A DNA stretch of 64,000 nucleotides, from assembly GCA_031291675.1 (NCBI GenBank), contig JARLIO010000075.1:20224-84223 (forward strand). The letters are read 5' to 3'. Numbering within the stretch: position 1 is the stretch's first letter; the number at the start of each line of letters is the position of its first letter. Of the stretch, positions 17,050 to 25,649 are shown piece by piece. Below the pieces are notes generated by a model. It was not told the origin of the DNA and made no database searches. It saw only the letters and a program-made list of their open reading frames with translations. Position numbers and translations under genes: made by a program. The stretch is from Azospirillaceae bacterium (GTDB taxonomy: Bacteria > Pseudomonadota > Alphaproteobacteria > Azospirillales > Azospirillaceae).

Positions 17050-18129
17050 GTGAAACGAGTCCCCCGACAAGCATGGCAATGGGTGGCCCTCGGGCTACTG
17101 TCTTTTGTGCTCGTGGCCGGCCTGGAGTGGCTGCGGCTACCCGCCGCGCTGCTTCTCGGCGCGCTGGTGGCCGCGGTGCTGTTCGCCGTGGCGAATGCGG
17201 GCCTGCGGGTGCCGTCCCGCCTTTTTCTGGGTGCCCAGGCCGTGGTCGGCGGCATGATCGCGCAGGCCTTTCCGCCCGCGATCTTTGCCGAAATGGCGCG
17301 TGACTGGCCGGTGTTTCTCGGCGGCGTCGTATCGGTGCTTATCGCCAGTACCCTGCTGGGATGGCTGCTCACGCGGCGGAAAATCCTGCCCGGAAGCACG
17401 GCCATCTGGGGTTCCTCGCCCGGGGCCGCCACCGCGATGACCCTGATGTCGGAGAGTTACGACGCCGACAGCCGCCTTGTGGCCTTCATGCAGTATCTGC
17501 GCGTGGTCCTGGTCGCGGTCGTGGCCACGATCATGGCGCGGTTCTGGATCACAGCAACCCTGGACGCCGTGCCGGCAATCGTCTGGTTTCCGCCGATCCC
17601 CTGGCCGTCTTTCGGGATGACCCTGGTCGTGGTCACAGCATCGGCCGTGATCGGGCGTGCGCTGCGGATCCCGGCCGGGGCCCTGCTGGCGCCGATCGCG
17701 ATCGGTACCGCGCTTCAGGACGCCGGGCTGATCACGATCATACTCCCGCCCTGGCTGCTCGCCCTGGCCTATCTGCTGGTGGGCTGGAACATCGGTTTTC
17801 GTTTCAACCGGCCGATCCTGGTCCATGCCGCCAAAACGCTGCCCAGCATTCTGATGTCGATCCTGTGTCTGATCACGGTTTGCGGCGCGATGGCCGCGGT
17901 CCTTGTCCAGATCGCCCATGTCGACCCGCTGACGGCCTATCTGGCAACCAGCCCCGGCGGCGCCGACTCCGTCGCCATCATCGCGGCCTCATCCCCGGTT
18001 GACGTGCCATTCGTCATGGCGATGCAGACGGCGCGTTTCGTGGTCGTCGTCCTGACCGGACCCGCAATCGCCCGCTTCATGACAGCCCGCAGCATGCCCG
18101 CCGCGTCGCGGACGGCCCGGGCATCGTGA
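17050..18129 (+). CDS. AbrB/AmoA-type (PF05145-like) integral membrane protein
   Basis: About 359 residues, roughly ten predicted membrane helices in two similar halves: LRLPAALLLGALVAAVLFAVANAGLRVPSRLFLGAQAVVGGMIAQAF in the first half and LRIPAGALLAPIAIGTALQDAG in the second. GSSPGAATAMTLMSESYDAD and ATSPGGADSVAIIAASSPVDVPFVMAMQTARF are the paired signature loops of this family (annotated as AbrB family or ammonia monooxygenase-like, function not established). GTG at 17050 has AAGG nine bases upstream, whereas ATG at 17041 directly abuts the same AAGG, so GTG is preferred. Confidence 0.85.
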   Translation: MKRVPRQAWQWVALGLLSFVLVAGLEWLRLPAALLLGALVAAVLFAVANAGLRVPSRLFLGAQAVVGGMIAQAFPPAIFAEMARDWPVFLGGVVSVLIASTLLGWLLTRRKILPGSTAIWGSSPGAATAMTLMSESYDADSRLVAFMQYLRVVLVAVVATIMARFWITATLDAVPAIVWFPPIPWPSFGMTLVVVTASAVIGRALRIPAGALLAPIAIGTALQDAGLITIILPPWLLALAYLLVGWNIGFRFNRPILVHAAKTLPSILMSILCLITVCGAMAAVLVQIAHVDPLTAYLATSPGGADSVAIIAASSPVDVPFVMAMQTARFVVVVLTGPAIARFMTARSMPAASRTARAS

Positions 18130-18278
18130 GGCGTAACCCCGGGCGCGACGGCGGCCTCCCATGACAGGCTTCGAGACCCGTATCATCGCAGTGGTGCCGC
18201 CGCGACGCGGTCGATTGTGCGTTTTGCACCCGCCATGTTAGGGTCGCGCAACCGCTTGATTCCCGAGGCTCATTTCCG

Positions 18279-19607
18279 ATGTCTGTCGTCCACCAGCGCC
18301 CGTTGTTCCTCGGACTCGCGGTCGCCCTGCTGCCGCTATACGGGTGGTTGGCCAGCCTGGGCTACGGCACCAACACGGACAGCTACGCCATTCTGCGCAG
18401 CTGGCAGGTAATGGTCGACTCGGGCCTCTATCAACCGTCACGAGGCCAGGGATATTTCGTTCCGGAACTGGCGATCGGGTTCCTGGCATCTTTGGGGGGC
18501 TCGGCGGCGTCGAACGCTTTGTCGGTGCTTCTCGCCCTGGGCGCGCTGGCCCTGGGCTATGACCTGTTGCGCCGGCTAAACGGGACGACAGCGTTGCCCG
18601 CGACCCTGGTGGTGATGGCGAACCCGCACTGGATGATCGCCGGGACGACGTCGCTGGACTATGTCTACGGCGCGTTCTTCTTCGTGTTGGGTGTGCGGTC
18701 ATTGAGCCGCGGAGCGATGGGGGTGGCGACGCTGGCCTTCGCCTTCGCGGTGGGCAGCCGCATCGTCTACGGCCCGCTGGGCTTCGGCGCCCTGACCATG
18801 ATGGCCCTCGTGTCCGAGCCCACCGCACGGCATCGGCAGTGGGAGTATTTGGCGCTGTTCTGCACGGCCTCCGGGCTGTTCTACCTGCCGGCCCTGGTGA
18901 GCGCCCATGTGACACTGGGCTTTCTCACCCATTCCGGACCGCCCAACAATTACCTGATGGCGCGGATCATGCGTTTTCTGTGGAAGACGCCAAGCCTGTA
19001 CGGCTTTGTCGGCTTCACCCTGCTGCTGGCGGCACTGGGGCCTCGGCTCTGGCATCTGGCTCGAGATCGGGAGATCTGGCGGCGGTGTCCGCGCGGGCGG
19101 CAGTTGGCGATCGTCGGGGCGCTGGGCGTGCTGCTGTACAACACGATGCTGTTTGCCTATCTGCCCGCCGAAATCGGCTACCAGATCCCCAGCCTCTTGG
19201 CGATCGCCACCCTGCTGGCCGCAACCGAGGTGCCGGTGGGATGGCTGGCCGCGGTGATCGCCAGCCAATTGCTGTTGGCCGTGGTGCGGCCAGACGTGTT
19301 GACCGTCCGCGCGCAACAACAACAATGTATGGGCGCCACCATCACTCTTGGGGCCGACTTCGATCCAGGGCTGAAGGCCGGCGTCCTGGTCGACCATGTC
19401 CGGGACGCGCGCTCGGCGGCCTGCGCGCTCCGCCAACTGCCACACCCGGTGGCAGATCCCTGGACGCCCTTGCCCGACCCCGACCACGCGGCCAGGACCC
19501 CTTTGGACCGCGCCGGGATGAGACGCGACAAAGCCGTCCGAATACGGTTCTTGGCACCCCGATCCGGGACACCGTGGGAATTGGCGGATCCTGGCGCCAC
19601 AGAATGA
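18279..19607 (+). CDS. Polytopic membrane protein, possible GT-C-type glycosyltransferase
   Basis: 442 residues, about nine to ten hydrophobic segments up to residue ~345, then a hydrophilic Arg/Pro-rich tail. The first loop contains YGTNTDSYAILRSWQVMVDSGLYQPSRGQGY, an acidic first extracytoplasmic loop followed by a long helix-rich region, reminiscent of GT-C glycosyltransferases and dolichyl-mannose-dependent transferase-like bacterial proteins. I do not recognise the family with confidence. GAGG lies 12 bases before the ATG. It stands alone between the AbrB-family gene and the convergent sulfonate operon. Confidence 0.6.
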   Translation: MSVVHQRPLFLGLAVALLPLYGWLASLGYGTNTDSYAILRSWQVMVDSGLYQPSRGQGYFVPELAIGFLASLGGSAASNALSVLLALGALALGYDLLRRLNGTTALPATLVVMANPHWMIAGTTSLDYVYGAFFFVLGVRSLSRGAMGVATLAFAFAVGSRIVYGPLGFGALTMMALVSEPTARHRQWEYLALFCTASGLFYLPALVSAHVTLGFLTHSGPPNNYLMARIMRFLWKTPSLYGFVGFTLLLAALGPRLWHLARDREIWRRCPRGRQLAIVGALGVLLYNTMLFAYLPAEIGYQIPSLLAIATLLAATEVPVGWLAAVIASQLLLAVVRPDVLTVRAQQQQCMGATITLGADFDPGLKAGVLVDHVRDARSAACALRQLPHPVADPWTPLPDPDHAARTPLDRAGMRRDKAVRIRFLAPRSGTPWELADPGATE

Positions 19608-19838
19608 TATCAGCCAAAACCCTGGCAACGCGCACGGCCTGATCTTCGCGACTGTTGGGAAAGCCAAGAACCAGATCCGGCTCGGCGGTTGGTTCGCTGT
19701 GAAACATCGATACCGGTGTCGGCGCCAGACCGCGCCTCCGTTTCAAATGTTTCCCGAAACAGGTTGACCACGGCAGGCTCACGGCGTCAGCGCCAGGCGT
19801 GCACCTGTCTCACGCGAGGCCGTTCCGGGGTCGCGGCT

Positions 19839-20828
19839 TCAGACCGAAGCCAGATGATCGGCGACCGTGACCGGCTCGGGCAGAACCTTGCGCGCCACCA
19901 GCCAGTCGGCGGCCTTTTGCAGGGTCGCGAGGAACCCGGCATCGTGCGGCGGATACAGGCGGTACTGGCGCTTCAGGGCGATGAAATCGTCACGAATCCG
20001 ATCGCTGTAACCTGCCTTGGCCTGGGCGATGGTTTCCGCCTCGACGGCATGCGTCGAGACCCATTGCGCTTCCTCAACCAGGGCCGCATTGACCGCGCGA
20101 ACCAGATCGGGATTGTCAGTGACAAAGGCGCGGGTCGACAGAAACGAGGTGAAATCGATCTGGAAGTCAAGATCGCGGCCCTCGACGAACAGGTCGTGGG
20201 CCTGATAGGCGGCCCGGGCGATATCCACCGCGGGGCTCCACATCGACCAGGCGTCGACCTTGCCCGAGGCCAGAGCCGGCGCGGCGTCCGGCGGATTGAG
20301 ATAGACGAACCGGACCGCAGAGCGGTCGATCCCGTGTTTCTCCAGCGCCGCGACCAGCAGGAACTCGCCCAGCCCCGAGCGGTTCACCGCCACCGACTTG
20401 CCCACCAGATCCTCGATGCGCTCGATCCCCGATCCGTCCTTGGCGATGATCGCGGTGGTCCGCGGCTCATAGGTCACGAACTGGGTGAACACCAGCGGCG
20501 AGCCGGCAATGATCGCCGCCAGCGCCGGGGTGGTGCTGCCGCCGAAGCTGAAATCGGCGCTGCCCCCCACGACCGCCTGCATCGTCGGGGCGTGGTTGGG
20601 GAACGGTCCCAGCCATTCGGTCTTGATCCCGTCCCGGGCCAGGCTGGCCGCAAACACCCCGCGCTCCTTGGCGATCATCGTCAAGCCGCCCAGGCCCCAG
20701 GTCAGGCGCACCGTGTCGCTGGTGCGCCCCGCCGCCCGGATCACCCCGGGCGCCAACGCAGCCAGCCCGCCCGCGGCACCGGCCAGGAAGCGCCGGCGTG
20801 ACGGCGCCGGATGGAGTGTCATCGACAT
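19839..20828 (-). CDS. ssuA: Periplasmic aliphatic sulfonate-type binding protein (SsuA/NrtA/TauA family)
   Basis: 329 residues. The N terminus SRRRFLAGAAGGLAALAPG looks like a twin-arginine signal. The mature part has the SsuA/TauA/NrtA layout: GLTMIAKERGVFAASLARDGIKTEWLGPFPNHAPTMQAVVGGSADFSFGG then GKSVAVNRSGLGEFLLVAALEKHGI. It captures an organosulfur compound for the ABC permease encoded just upstream. GGGAGGA seven bases before ATG 20828 sets the start. Last gene of ssuC-ssuB-ssuA reading on the minus strand, 23 bases after ssuB. The substrate range (sulfonate, sulfate ester or other) is inferred from the neighbouring SsuD-like enzyme. Confidence 0.86.
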   Translation of the reverse strand: MSMTLHPAPSRRRFLAGAAGGLAALAPGVIRAAGRTSDTVRLTWGLGGLTMIAKERGVFAASLARDGIKTEWLGPFPNHAPTMQAVVGGSADFSFGGSTTPALAAIIAGSPLVFTQFVTYEPRTTAIIAKDGSGIERIEDLVGKSVAVNRSGLGEFLLVAALEKHGIDRSAVRFVYLNPPDAAPALASGKVDAWSMWSPAVDIARAAYQAHDLFVEGRDLDFQIDFTSFLSTRAFVTDNPDLVRAVNAALVEEAQWVSTHAVEAETIAQAKAGYSDRIRDDFIALKRQYRLYPPHDAGFLATLQKAADWLVARKVLPEPVTVADHLASV

Positions 20829-20851
20829 GAAAAAATCCTCCCGATCGGAAA

Positions 20852-21559
20852 TCAAACGGTCTCGGCAGCGACGCCAAGTTCGGCCAGCAACGCCGCCCGT
20901 GTCGGCCGGGTTCTGCCGCGAACGCCCCCGTCCCCGACCCTCCTCGTGTCGTGGTCGAAGGCGATGGCGCCATCGCGCATGACCAGAATCCGGTCCGCCA
21001 GCGCGATCGCCTCCTCAACATCATGCGTCACCAGCAGGACGCCCGGCCGATGACGGGCGACCAGGGCCGCAACCAGCGAATGCATGCGGATTCGCGTCAA
21101 AGCATCCAGGGCGGCGAAGGGCTCGTCGAGCAACAGCAGCTCCGGTTCCTGGACCAGAGCCCGGGCCAACGCGACGCGCTGGGCCTGGCCCCCGGAAAGC
21201 TGCCGCGGCCAGTCCTCAAGCCGGTCACCGAGTCCGACCTCGTCGAGCGCCGCCGCGGCCCGCTCCCGCACCGCCGAACCGTCGAGGCCAAGGCCAACAT
21301 TGCGCCACAGATTTTCCCAGGGCAGCAGCCGCGGTTCCTGGAACACGACGGCCGGCCGCCGCGGCGCATCGATGTGGCCACCCTGGATCGGGTCGAGCCC
21401 GGCCAGGGCGCGCAGCAAGGTGGTCTTGCCACAGCCGCTTTCCCCCAGCAATGCCACGAACTCACCACGGGCAATGCGGAGATCCAGGCCGGTGATCACC
21501 GGGCGCGCGCCATAGGCCCGGACCAGGCCGCTGACCACGACCGCGGGACGCGCTGTCAT
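20852..21559 (-). CDS. ssuB: Sulfonate-type ABC transporter ATP-binding protein
   Basis: 235 residues. Walker A GESGCGKTT, Q loop VVFQEPRLLPWENL, signature LSGGQAQRVALARAL, Walker B LLLLDEPFAALD and H loop LLVTHDVEEA are all present. PRLLPWENLWRNV is typical of the SsuB/TauB/NrtD subgroup. It overlaps the permease gene by four bases (ATGA). Confidence 0.93.
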   Translation of the reverse strand: MTARPAVVVSGLVRAYGARPVITGLDLRIARGEFVALLGESGCGKTTLLRALAGLDPIQGGHIDAPRRPAVVFQEPRLLPWENLWRNVGLGLDGSAVRERAAAALDEVGLGDRLEDWPRQLSGGQAQRVALARALVQEPELLLLDEPFAALDALTRIRMHSLVAALVARHRPGVLLVTHDVEEAIALADRILVMRDGAIAFDHDTRRVGDGGVRGRTRPTRAALLAELGVAAETV

Positions 21560-22449
21560 CGCCCCGTCCTCCCCTGGCCCGCACCATCATAGCGGGGATG
21601 CCAGGCCAGCAGCCGCCGCTCGAGCAGGCGCGCCAGACTGTCGGCGGCGACGCCAATCAGGGCGTAGATCACGATGGTCAGCACGATGACATCGGTGCGC
21701 AGGAATTCACGGGCATCCATGGCCAGGAAGCCCAGACCGGATTCGGCGCCGATGGTCTCGGCAACGACCAGGGCGAGCCATGCCGTCGCCAGGGCGTAAC
21801 GGACCCCCGTCAGGATCGAGGGCAAGGCTCCGGGCAGGATGATCCGCCGGATCAGCACACCGCTCCCCAGTCCCTGGACCCGGCCCAGTTCGAGCAATTT
21901 GGCGTCGATCTGGCGGATACCAAGGGTGGTATTGACATAGATCGGGAACGTGACCCCGAGGGCGACCAGAAAGATCTTTTCCCCCTCACCGACTCCGAAC
22001 CAGACGATGACCAGGGGCAGCAAGGCCAGAAACGGGATCGCCCGGATCATCTGGACGCTGCGATCGATGGCGGCCTCGGCCAGGCGCGAAAACCCGACCA
22101 GGGTGCCCAGCGTCAGCCCCACCAGACCGCCCAGGACAAAGCCCGTCGCGGCGCGGATCAGGCTGGTGCCAAGATCGGCCAGCAGGCTCCCCGAGACCGT
22201 AAGCTTGATCGCCGTCGCCAGCACCTTGCTGGGGGCCGGCAGCACCTGGGCCGAGACCCAGCCGGCGCGCGACAGCGCCTCCCAGGCCGCGACCAGGACC
22301 AACGGCGCCAGCCAGGACAGGGCGACAAGACCATATCCGGCAAAGAGACCCGCCGCAAAACGGGAAGGTGACCCGGCCGTTTTGCGGCGCGGGTCGACGG
22401 TACGCGGGGCCGGTACCGCCGTGGTGGCATTGAGGCCGGCCAGTGTCAT
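21556..22449 (-). CDS. ssuC: Sulfonate-type ABC transporter permease
   Basis: 297 residues, six predicted membrane helices and the EAA-type cytoplasmic loop (LLELGRVQGLGSGVLIRRIILPGALPSILTGVRYALATAW), the usual length and pattern for SsuC/TauC. Translationally coupled to ssuB. The monooxygenase gene lies 31 bases upstream, so all four probably share one transcript. Confidence 0.92.
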   Translation of the reverse strand: MTLAGLNATTAVPAPRTVDPRRKTAGSPSRFAAGLFAGYGLVALSWLAPLVLVAAWEALSRAGWVSAQVLPAPSKVLATAIKLTVSGSLLADLGTSLIRAATGFVLGGLVGLTLGTLVGFSRLAEAAIDRSVQMIRAIPFLALLPLVIVWFGVGEGEKIFLVALGVTFPIYVNTTLGIRQIDAKLLELGRVQGLGSGVLIRRIILPGALPSILTGVRYALATAWLALVVAETIGAESGLGFLAMDAREFLRTDVIVLTIVIYALIGVAADSLARLLERRLLAWHPRYDGAGQGRTGR

Positions 22450-22480
22450 GTCCGGCCCTCCCGGAGGCGAGGCAGGGCGC

Positions 22481-23566
22481 TCACGCGGCTTGGCTCTGCC
22501 GCTCGCGTTCCGCGACCAGGGTGCGCAGGCGCGGGATCAACTCGCGGCCATAATCGACGACATCCTCCAGCGGGTCGAAGCCGCGGATCAGGAATGTCGT
22601 GACCCCGAGATCATAATAATCCAGCAGCGCCTCGGCGACCTGTTCGGGCGTGCCGACCAGCCCGGTGGAATTCGAGCGCCCGCCGGTTTCCCGGGCGATG
22701 GCGGTCCACAGCCGGCGGTCAACCCGATCACCACGCTCTGCCGCCGCCAGCAGACGGTGGGCGCCCGTGCTCTGCTGCGGTCCGCCGCGGCTATAGCCGG
22801 CAACGCTGCGCAGCCGGCGGGTTTCCTCCAGGATCCGCGCGGCGCGGGCCCAGGCCTCATCCTCGGTCCGGCCGAGCACCGGGCGGAACGACACCGAAAA
22901 GCCCAACGTCCGGCCGTTCTTCGCCGCCTCGGCGCGAACCCGGCCGGTCAGGTCGCGAACCTGATCGAGGGGTTCGCCCCAGAGCGCATAGATATCGGCA
23001 TGGCGCCCGGCGATCGTGACCGCGATATCCGAAGCGCCACCAAAAAAGAGCGGCAGTGACGGACTCTGGGCCGGTTTGACCTCGGAGAACCCCGCGGTGA
23101 AACGGTAATAGGGTCCGTGATGATCGAAGGGCTGGTCCGCGGCCCAGAGGCGGCGCAGGATTCCCAGATATTCGTCGGTACGCTCGTAACGCTGGTCATG
23201 GTCGAGATAGTCGCCATCGCGCTGCTGCTCGACATCCGAGCCGCCGGAAATGATGTGAACCGCGAGGCGGCCGCCGATGAACTGATCCAACGACGCCAGC
23301 TCGCGCGCGGCCAGGGTCGGCGCGACGAAACCCGGACGGTGCGCCAGCATGAATTTGATGTGCTCGGTGTGGGCTGCGGCATAGGCGATGGTATGCGGGG
23401 CACTGGGGCCGGTCGAATGGTGCGGCACCAGAATGCGGTCGAAACCCGCCGCCTCATGCGCCTGGGCGAAGGCGCGGACATAGTCGCGGTCAATCACCGG
23501 GCCGGTGGCGGGATGGGTCTCCGATTGTTTCTGGCTCTGGATCATACCGATGATCTGAACGCTCAT
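22481..23566 (-). CDS. ssuD: SsuD-like FMNH2-dependent monooxygenase (LLM class)
   Basis: 361 residues, luciferase-like TIM barrel. Recognisable SsuD blocks: FDRILVPHHSTGPSAPHTIAYAAAHTEHIKFMLAHRPGFVAPTLAARELASLDQFIGGRLAVHIISGGSDVEQQRDGDYLDHDQRYERTDEYL and SLPLFFGGASDIAVTIAGRHADIYALWGEPL. These enzymes cleave C-S bonds of sulfonates, releasing sulfite, with reduced FMN from a separate reductase; no SsuE-like reductase is encoded in the window. First gene of the minus-strand ssuDCBA operon; the promoter must lie in the AT-rich gap upstream. Confidence 0.88.
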   Translation of the reverse strand: MSVQIIGMIQSQKQSETHPATGPVIDRDYVRAFAQAHEAAGFDRILVPHHSTGPSAPHTIAYAAAHTEHIKFMLAHRPGFVAPTLAARELASLDQFIGGRLAVHIISGGSDVEQQRDGDYLDHDQRYERTDEYLGILRRLWAADQPFDHHGPYYRFTAGFSEVKPAQSPSLPLFFGGASDIAVTIAGRHADIYALWGEPLDQVRDLTGRVRAEAAKNGRTLGFSVSFRPVLGRTEDEAWARAARILEETRRLRSVAGYSRGGPQQSTGAHRLLAAAERGDRVDRRLWTAIARETGGRSNSTGLVGTPEQVAEALLDYYDLGVTTFLIRGFDPLEDVVDYGRELIPRLRTLVAERERQSQAA

Positions 23567-23653
23567 CTGACAGCTCCTTGACGGGTCCGGTGGCGCAACG
23601 CGTCGCGGCGATCGACGGTGGCAATGACAGGGTCACAAATAGATATGGCCGTT

Positions 23654-23703
23654 AATCGATAGATAGCATCGATTATATCGTCTACAAATAACATTTTTGT
23701 TAT
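23654..23703. promoter_or_regulatory. Two inverted repeats in the divergent organosulfur promoter region
   Basis: AATCGAT (23654-23660) and ATCGATT (23668-23674) form a 7-7-7 inverted repeat. ATAACA (23688-23693) and TGTTAT (23698-23703) form a second with a TTTT loop. Both lie in the AT-rich 250-base gap between the divergent ssuD and acyl-CoA dehydrogenase-like genes and are plausible operator sites for a sulfur-starvation regulator, which is not encoded here. Confidence 0.4.
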
Positions 23704-23820
23704 GCTATTATTGAAACCACTATTTTTAGCATCATAATTTTGTTGTTTTCGGCGATTTTGCCCCTTCCGTTGCGCACTCTTCGTGTATATCGTAGGCTTC
23801 CGAAATCCAGGGAGCGTGTT

Positions 23821-25056
23821 TTGAGCGACCAGGCCAGAAGCCCCACCCCGCCCTTTCTGGTACGACACGAGACGCCCGGCGACGCCGTGTTGACCCGTCT
23901 GAGCGCCGATTTCGCGGCCGGGGCTGCGGAACTCGACCGCAGCGGCACCTTCCCTTTCGCCAATATCGCGACGCTGCACCGTCACGGGCTCATTTCCCAG
24001 GTTGCGCCGGTCGCCCTTGGCGGCGCCGGGGCCGACCTCGCCAGCGCCCGGCGTATCATCACCGCCGTTGCCCGCGGCGAGCCGGCGACCGCGCTGATCC
24101 TGGCCATGACCTGGCTTCAGCACCGCCAGTTTGCCCGCCCCGGCTGCCGCTGGCCCAGCGCCCTGCAGGCCGAGATCGTGCACAGCGCCATCACCGACGG
24201 CGCCCTGATCAACACCCTGCGTGTCGAACCGGAACTGGGCTCGCCGGCGCGCGGCGGCTTGCCCGCGACCCTGGCCAGCCGCCACGGTGATCGCTGGCGC
24301 CTCAGGGGCCGCAAGCTCTACAGCACCGGCTGTCCCGGGCTGCGCTGGCTCGTGGTCTGGGCCCGCACCGATGAACCGGAACCCCGCGTCGGCAACTTCC
24401 TGGTGCCGCGGTCCGGTCCGGACACCCCCGGGATCCGCATCGTCGAAAGCTGGAATCATCTCGGCCTGCGGGCCTCGGCCAGCCATGACGTCATCCTCGA
24501 CGACGTTGAAATCCCGCTTGATCACGCCGTCGATATTCGTGCCCCGGGCGCATGGGCCACCGCCGCGGCCAGCCAGATCGACAGCGACGGCAATGCCGAC
24601 CAACAGACCTGGATGATCGTGCTGCTGGGCAGCCTGTATGACGCCATCGCCCAAACCGCGCGCGATTGGCTGGTCGGTTTCCTGCGCCACCGCAGCCCGA
24701 CCAGCCTGGGCGCTCCGCTTGCCACCCTGCCCCGGGTCCAGGAAGCCCTGGGGGAGATCGAGGCCCTGCTACACACCAACCGTGTTTTGCTCGATCATCC
24801 CACCGGCGAACCCGGGCTGATCAAATACACCGTGATGGCCAACGCCATCCGCGCCGTGGAACGTGCCCTGCATCTGACCGGAAATCACGGCCTCAGCCGT
24901 GTCAATCCGCTGGAGCGGCACTATCGCGACGTCTTGTGCGGGCGGATCCATACGCCCCAGGATGATACGATCCTGATCAACGCCGGACGCGCGGCGCTGG
25001 GCCCCGCGGCGCTGCCCCCGGCCTCCACCGGCGCCCCGGAAAGCCTGAAGCCATGA
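23821..25056 (+). CDS. Acyl-CoA dehydrogenase-fold flavin monooxygenase (SfnB/DszC-like)
   Basis: 411 residues with the acyl-CoA dehydrogenase architecture. The N-terminal helical domain includes GLISQVAPVALGGAGADLASARRIITAVARGEPATALILAMTWLQH. The central beta domain has WRLRGRKLYSTGCPGLRWLVVWARTDEPEPRVGNFLVP and ESWNHLGLRASASHDVILDDVEIP. C-terminal helices end with ALHLTGNHGLSRVNPLERHYRDVLCGRIHTPQDDTILINAGRAALG. In sulfur-assimilation loci this type (SfnB, DszC, SoxC) acts as a flavin-dependent monooxygenase rather than a dehydrogenase. A TTG start at 23821 with AGGGAG six bases ahead fits the domain far better than the upstream frame. It overlaps the next gene by four bases. Confidence 0.85.
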   Translation: MSDQARSPTPPFLVRHETPGDAVLTRLSADFAAGAAELDRSGTFPFANIATLHRHGLISQVAPVALGGAGADLASARRIITAVARGEPATALILAMTWLQHRQFARPGCRWPSALQAEIVHSAITDGALINTLRVEPELGSPARGGLPATLASRHGDRWRLRGRKLYSTGCPGLRWLVVWARTDEPEPRVGNFLVPRSGPDTPGIRIVESWNHLGLRASASHDVILDDVEIPLDHAVDIRAPGAWATAAASQIDSDGNADQQTWMIVLLGSLYDAIAQTARDWLVGFLRHRSPTSLGAPLATLPRVQEALGEIEALLHTNRVLLDHPTGEPGLIKYTVMANAIRAVERALHLTGNHGLSRVNPLERHYRDVLCGRIHTPQDDTILINAGRAALGPAALPPASTGAPESLKP

Positions 25057-25649
25057 CCTTCACCCCCTTGAGGGATTTCGTGACCGGATTGACCGCGCTG
25101 ATCGACCAGGCAGCGGACGAACCGCGCATTCTTGCCGAGGGCGGGGCATTGCTGGCCGCCCTTGTCGCCCACGACGGCTGGCTGCCCGCGACCCATTCCC
25201 GGCCCGATCCGGCCTTTTATCAGCAATACCTGCTTTACGCCGATCCGGCGCAACGCTTCTCGGTGGTCAGCTTCGTCTGGGGGCCGGGGCAGCAGACACC
25301 GATCCACGATCACACCGTCTGGGGCCTGATCGGCATGCTCCGCGGCGCCGAAGACGCGCAGTCATTTTCCCTCGCCCCGGACGGCCGGCCCCTGGCCTCG
25401 GGGCCGCCGGTACGCCTGATTCCGGGGCAGGTCGCGGCGGTGTCGCCGCGCATCGGCGACATCCATCGCGTCAGCAACGCCCAGGACGACGCGGTCTCGA
25501 TCAGCATCCACGTCTATGGCGCCAATATCGGAACGGTGCGGCGTTCGGTGTTGACCGAGGACGGCGTGCGCAAACCCTTCGTTTCAGGCTACGGCGACGC
25601 CCCCATCCCCGATCTCCGGGGTCCCTCCAAGGAACACCGCCCAACATGA
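25053..25649 (+). CDS. Cysteine dioxygenase-like thiol dioxygenase (cupin)
   Basis: 198 residues, cupin fold of the type I cysteine dioxygenase family. Iron-binding histidines are seen in QQTPIHDHTVWGLIGMLRGAE (HxH) and in RIGDIHRVSNAQDDAVSISIHVYG (third His). It would oxidise cysteine or 3-mercaptopropionate to the sulfinate. Co-translated with the genes on both sides (ATGA overlaps). Its presence with the rhodanese gene suggests handling of thiols produced or consumed during organosulfur use. Confidence 0.88.
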   Translation: MTFTPLRDFVTGLTALIDQAADEPRILAEGGALLAALVAHDGWLPATHSRPDPAFYQQYLLYADPAQRFSVVSFVWGPGQQTPIHDHTVWGLIGMLRGAEDAQSFSLAPDGRPLASGPPVRLIPGQVAAVSPRIGDIHRVSNAQDDAVSISIHVYGANIGTVRRSVLTEDGVRKPFVSGYGDAPIPDLRGPSKEHRPT

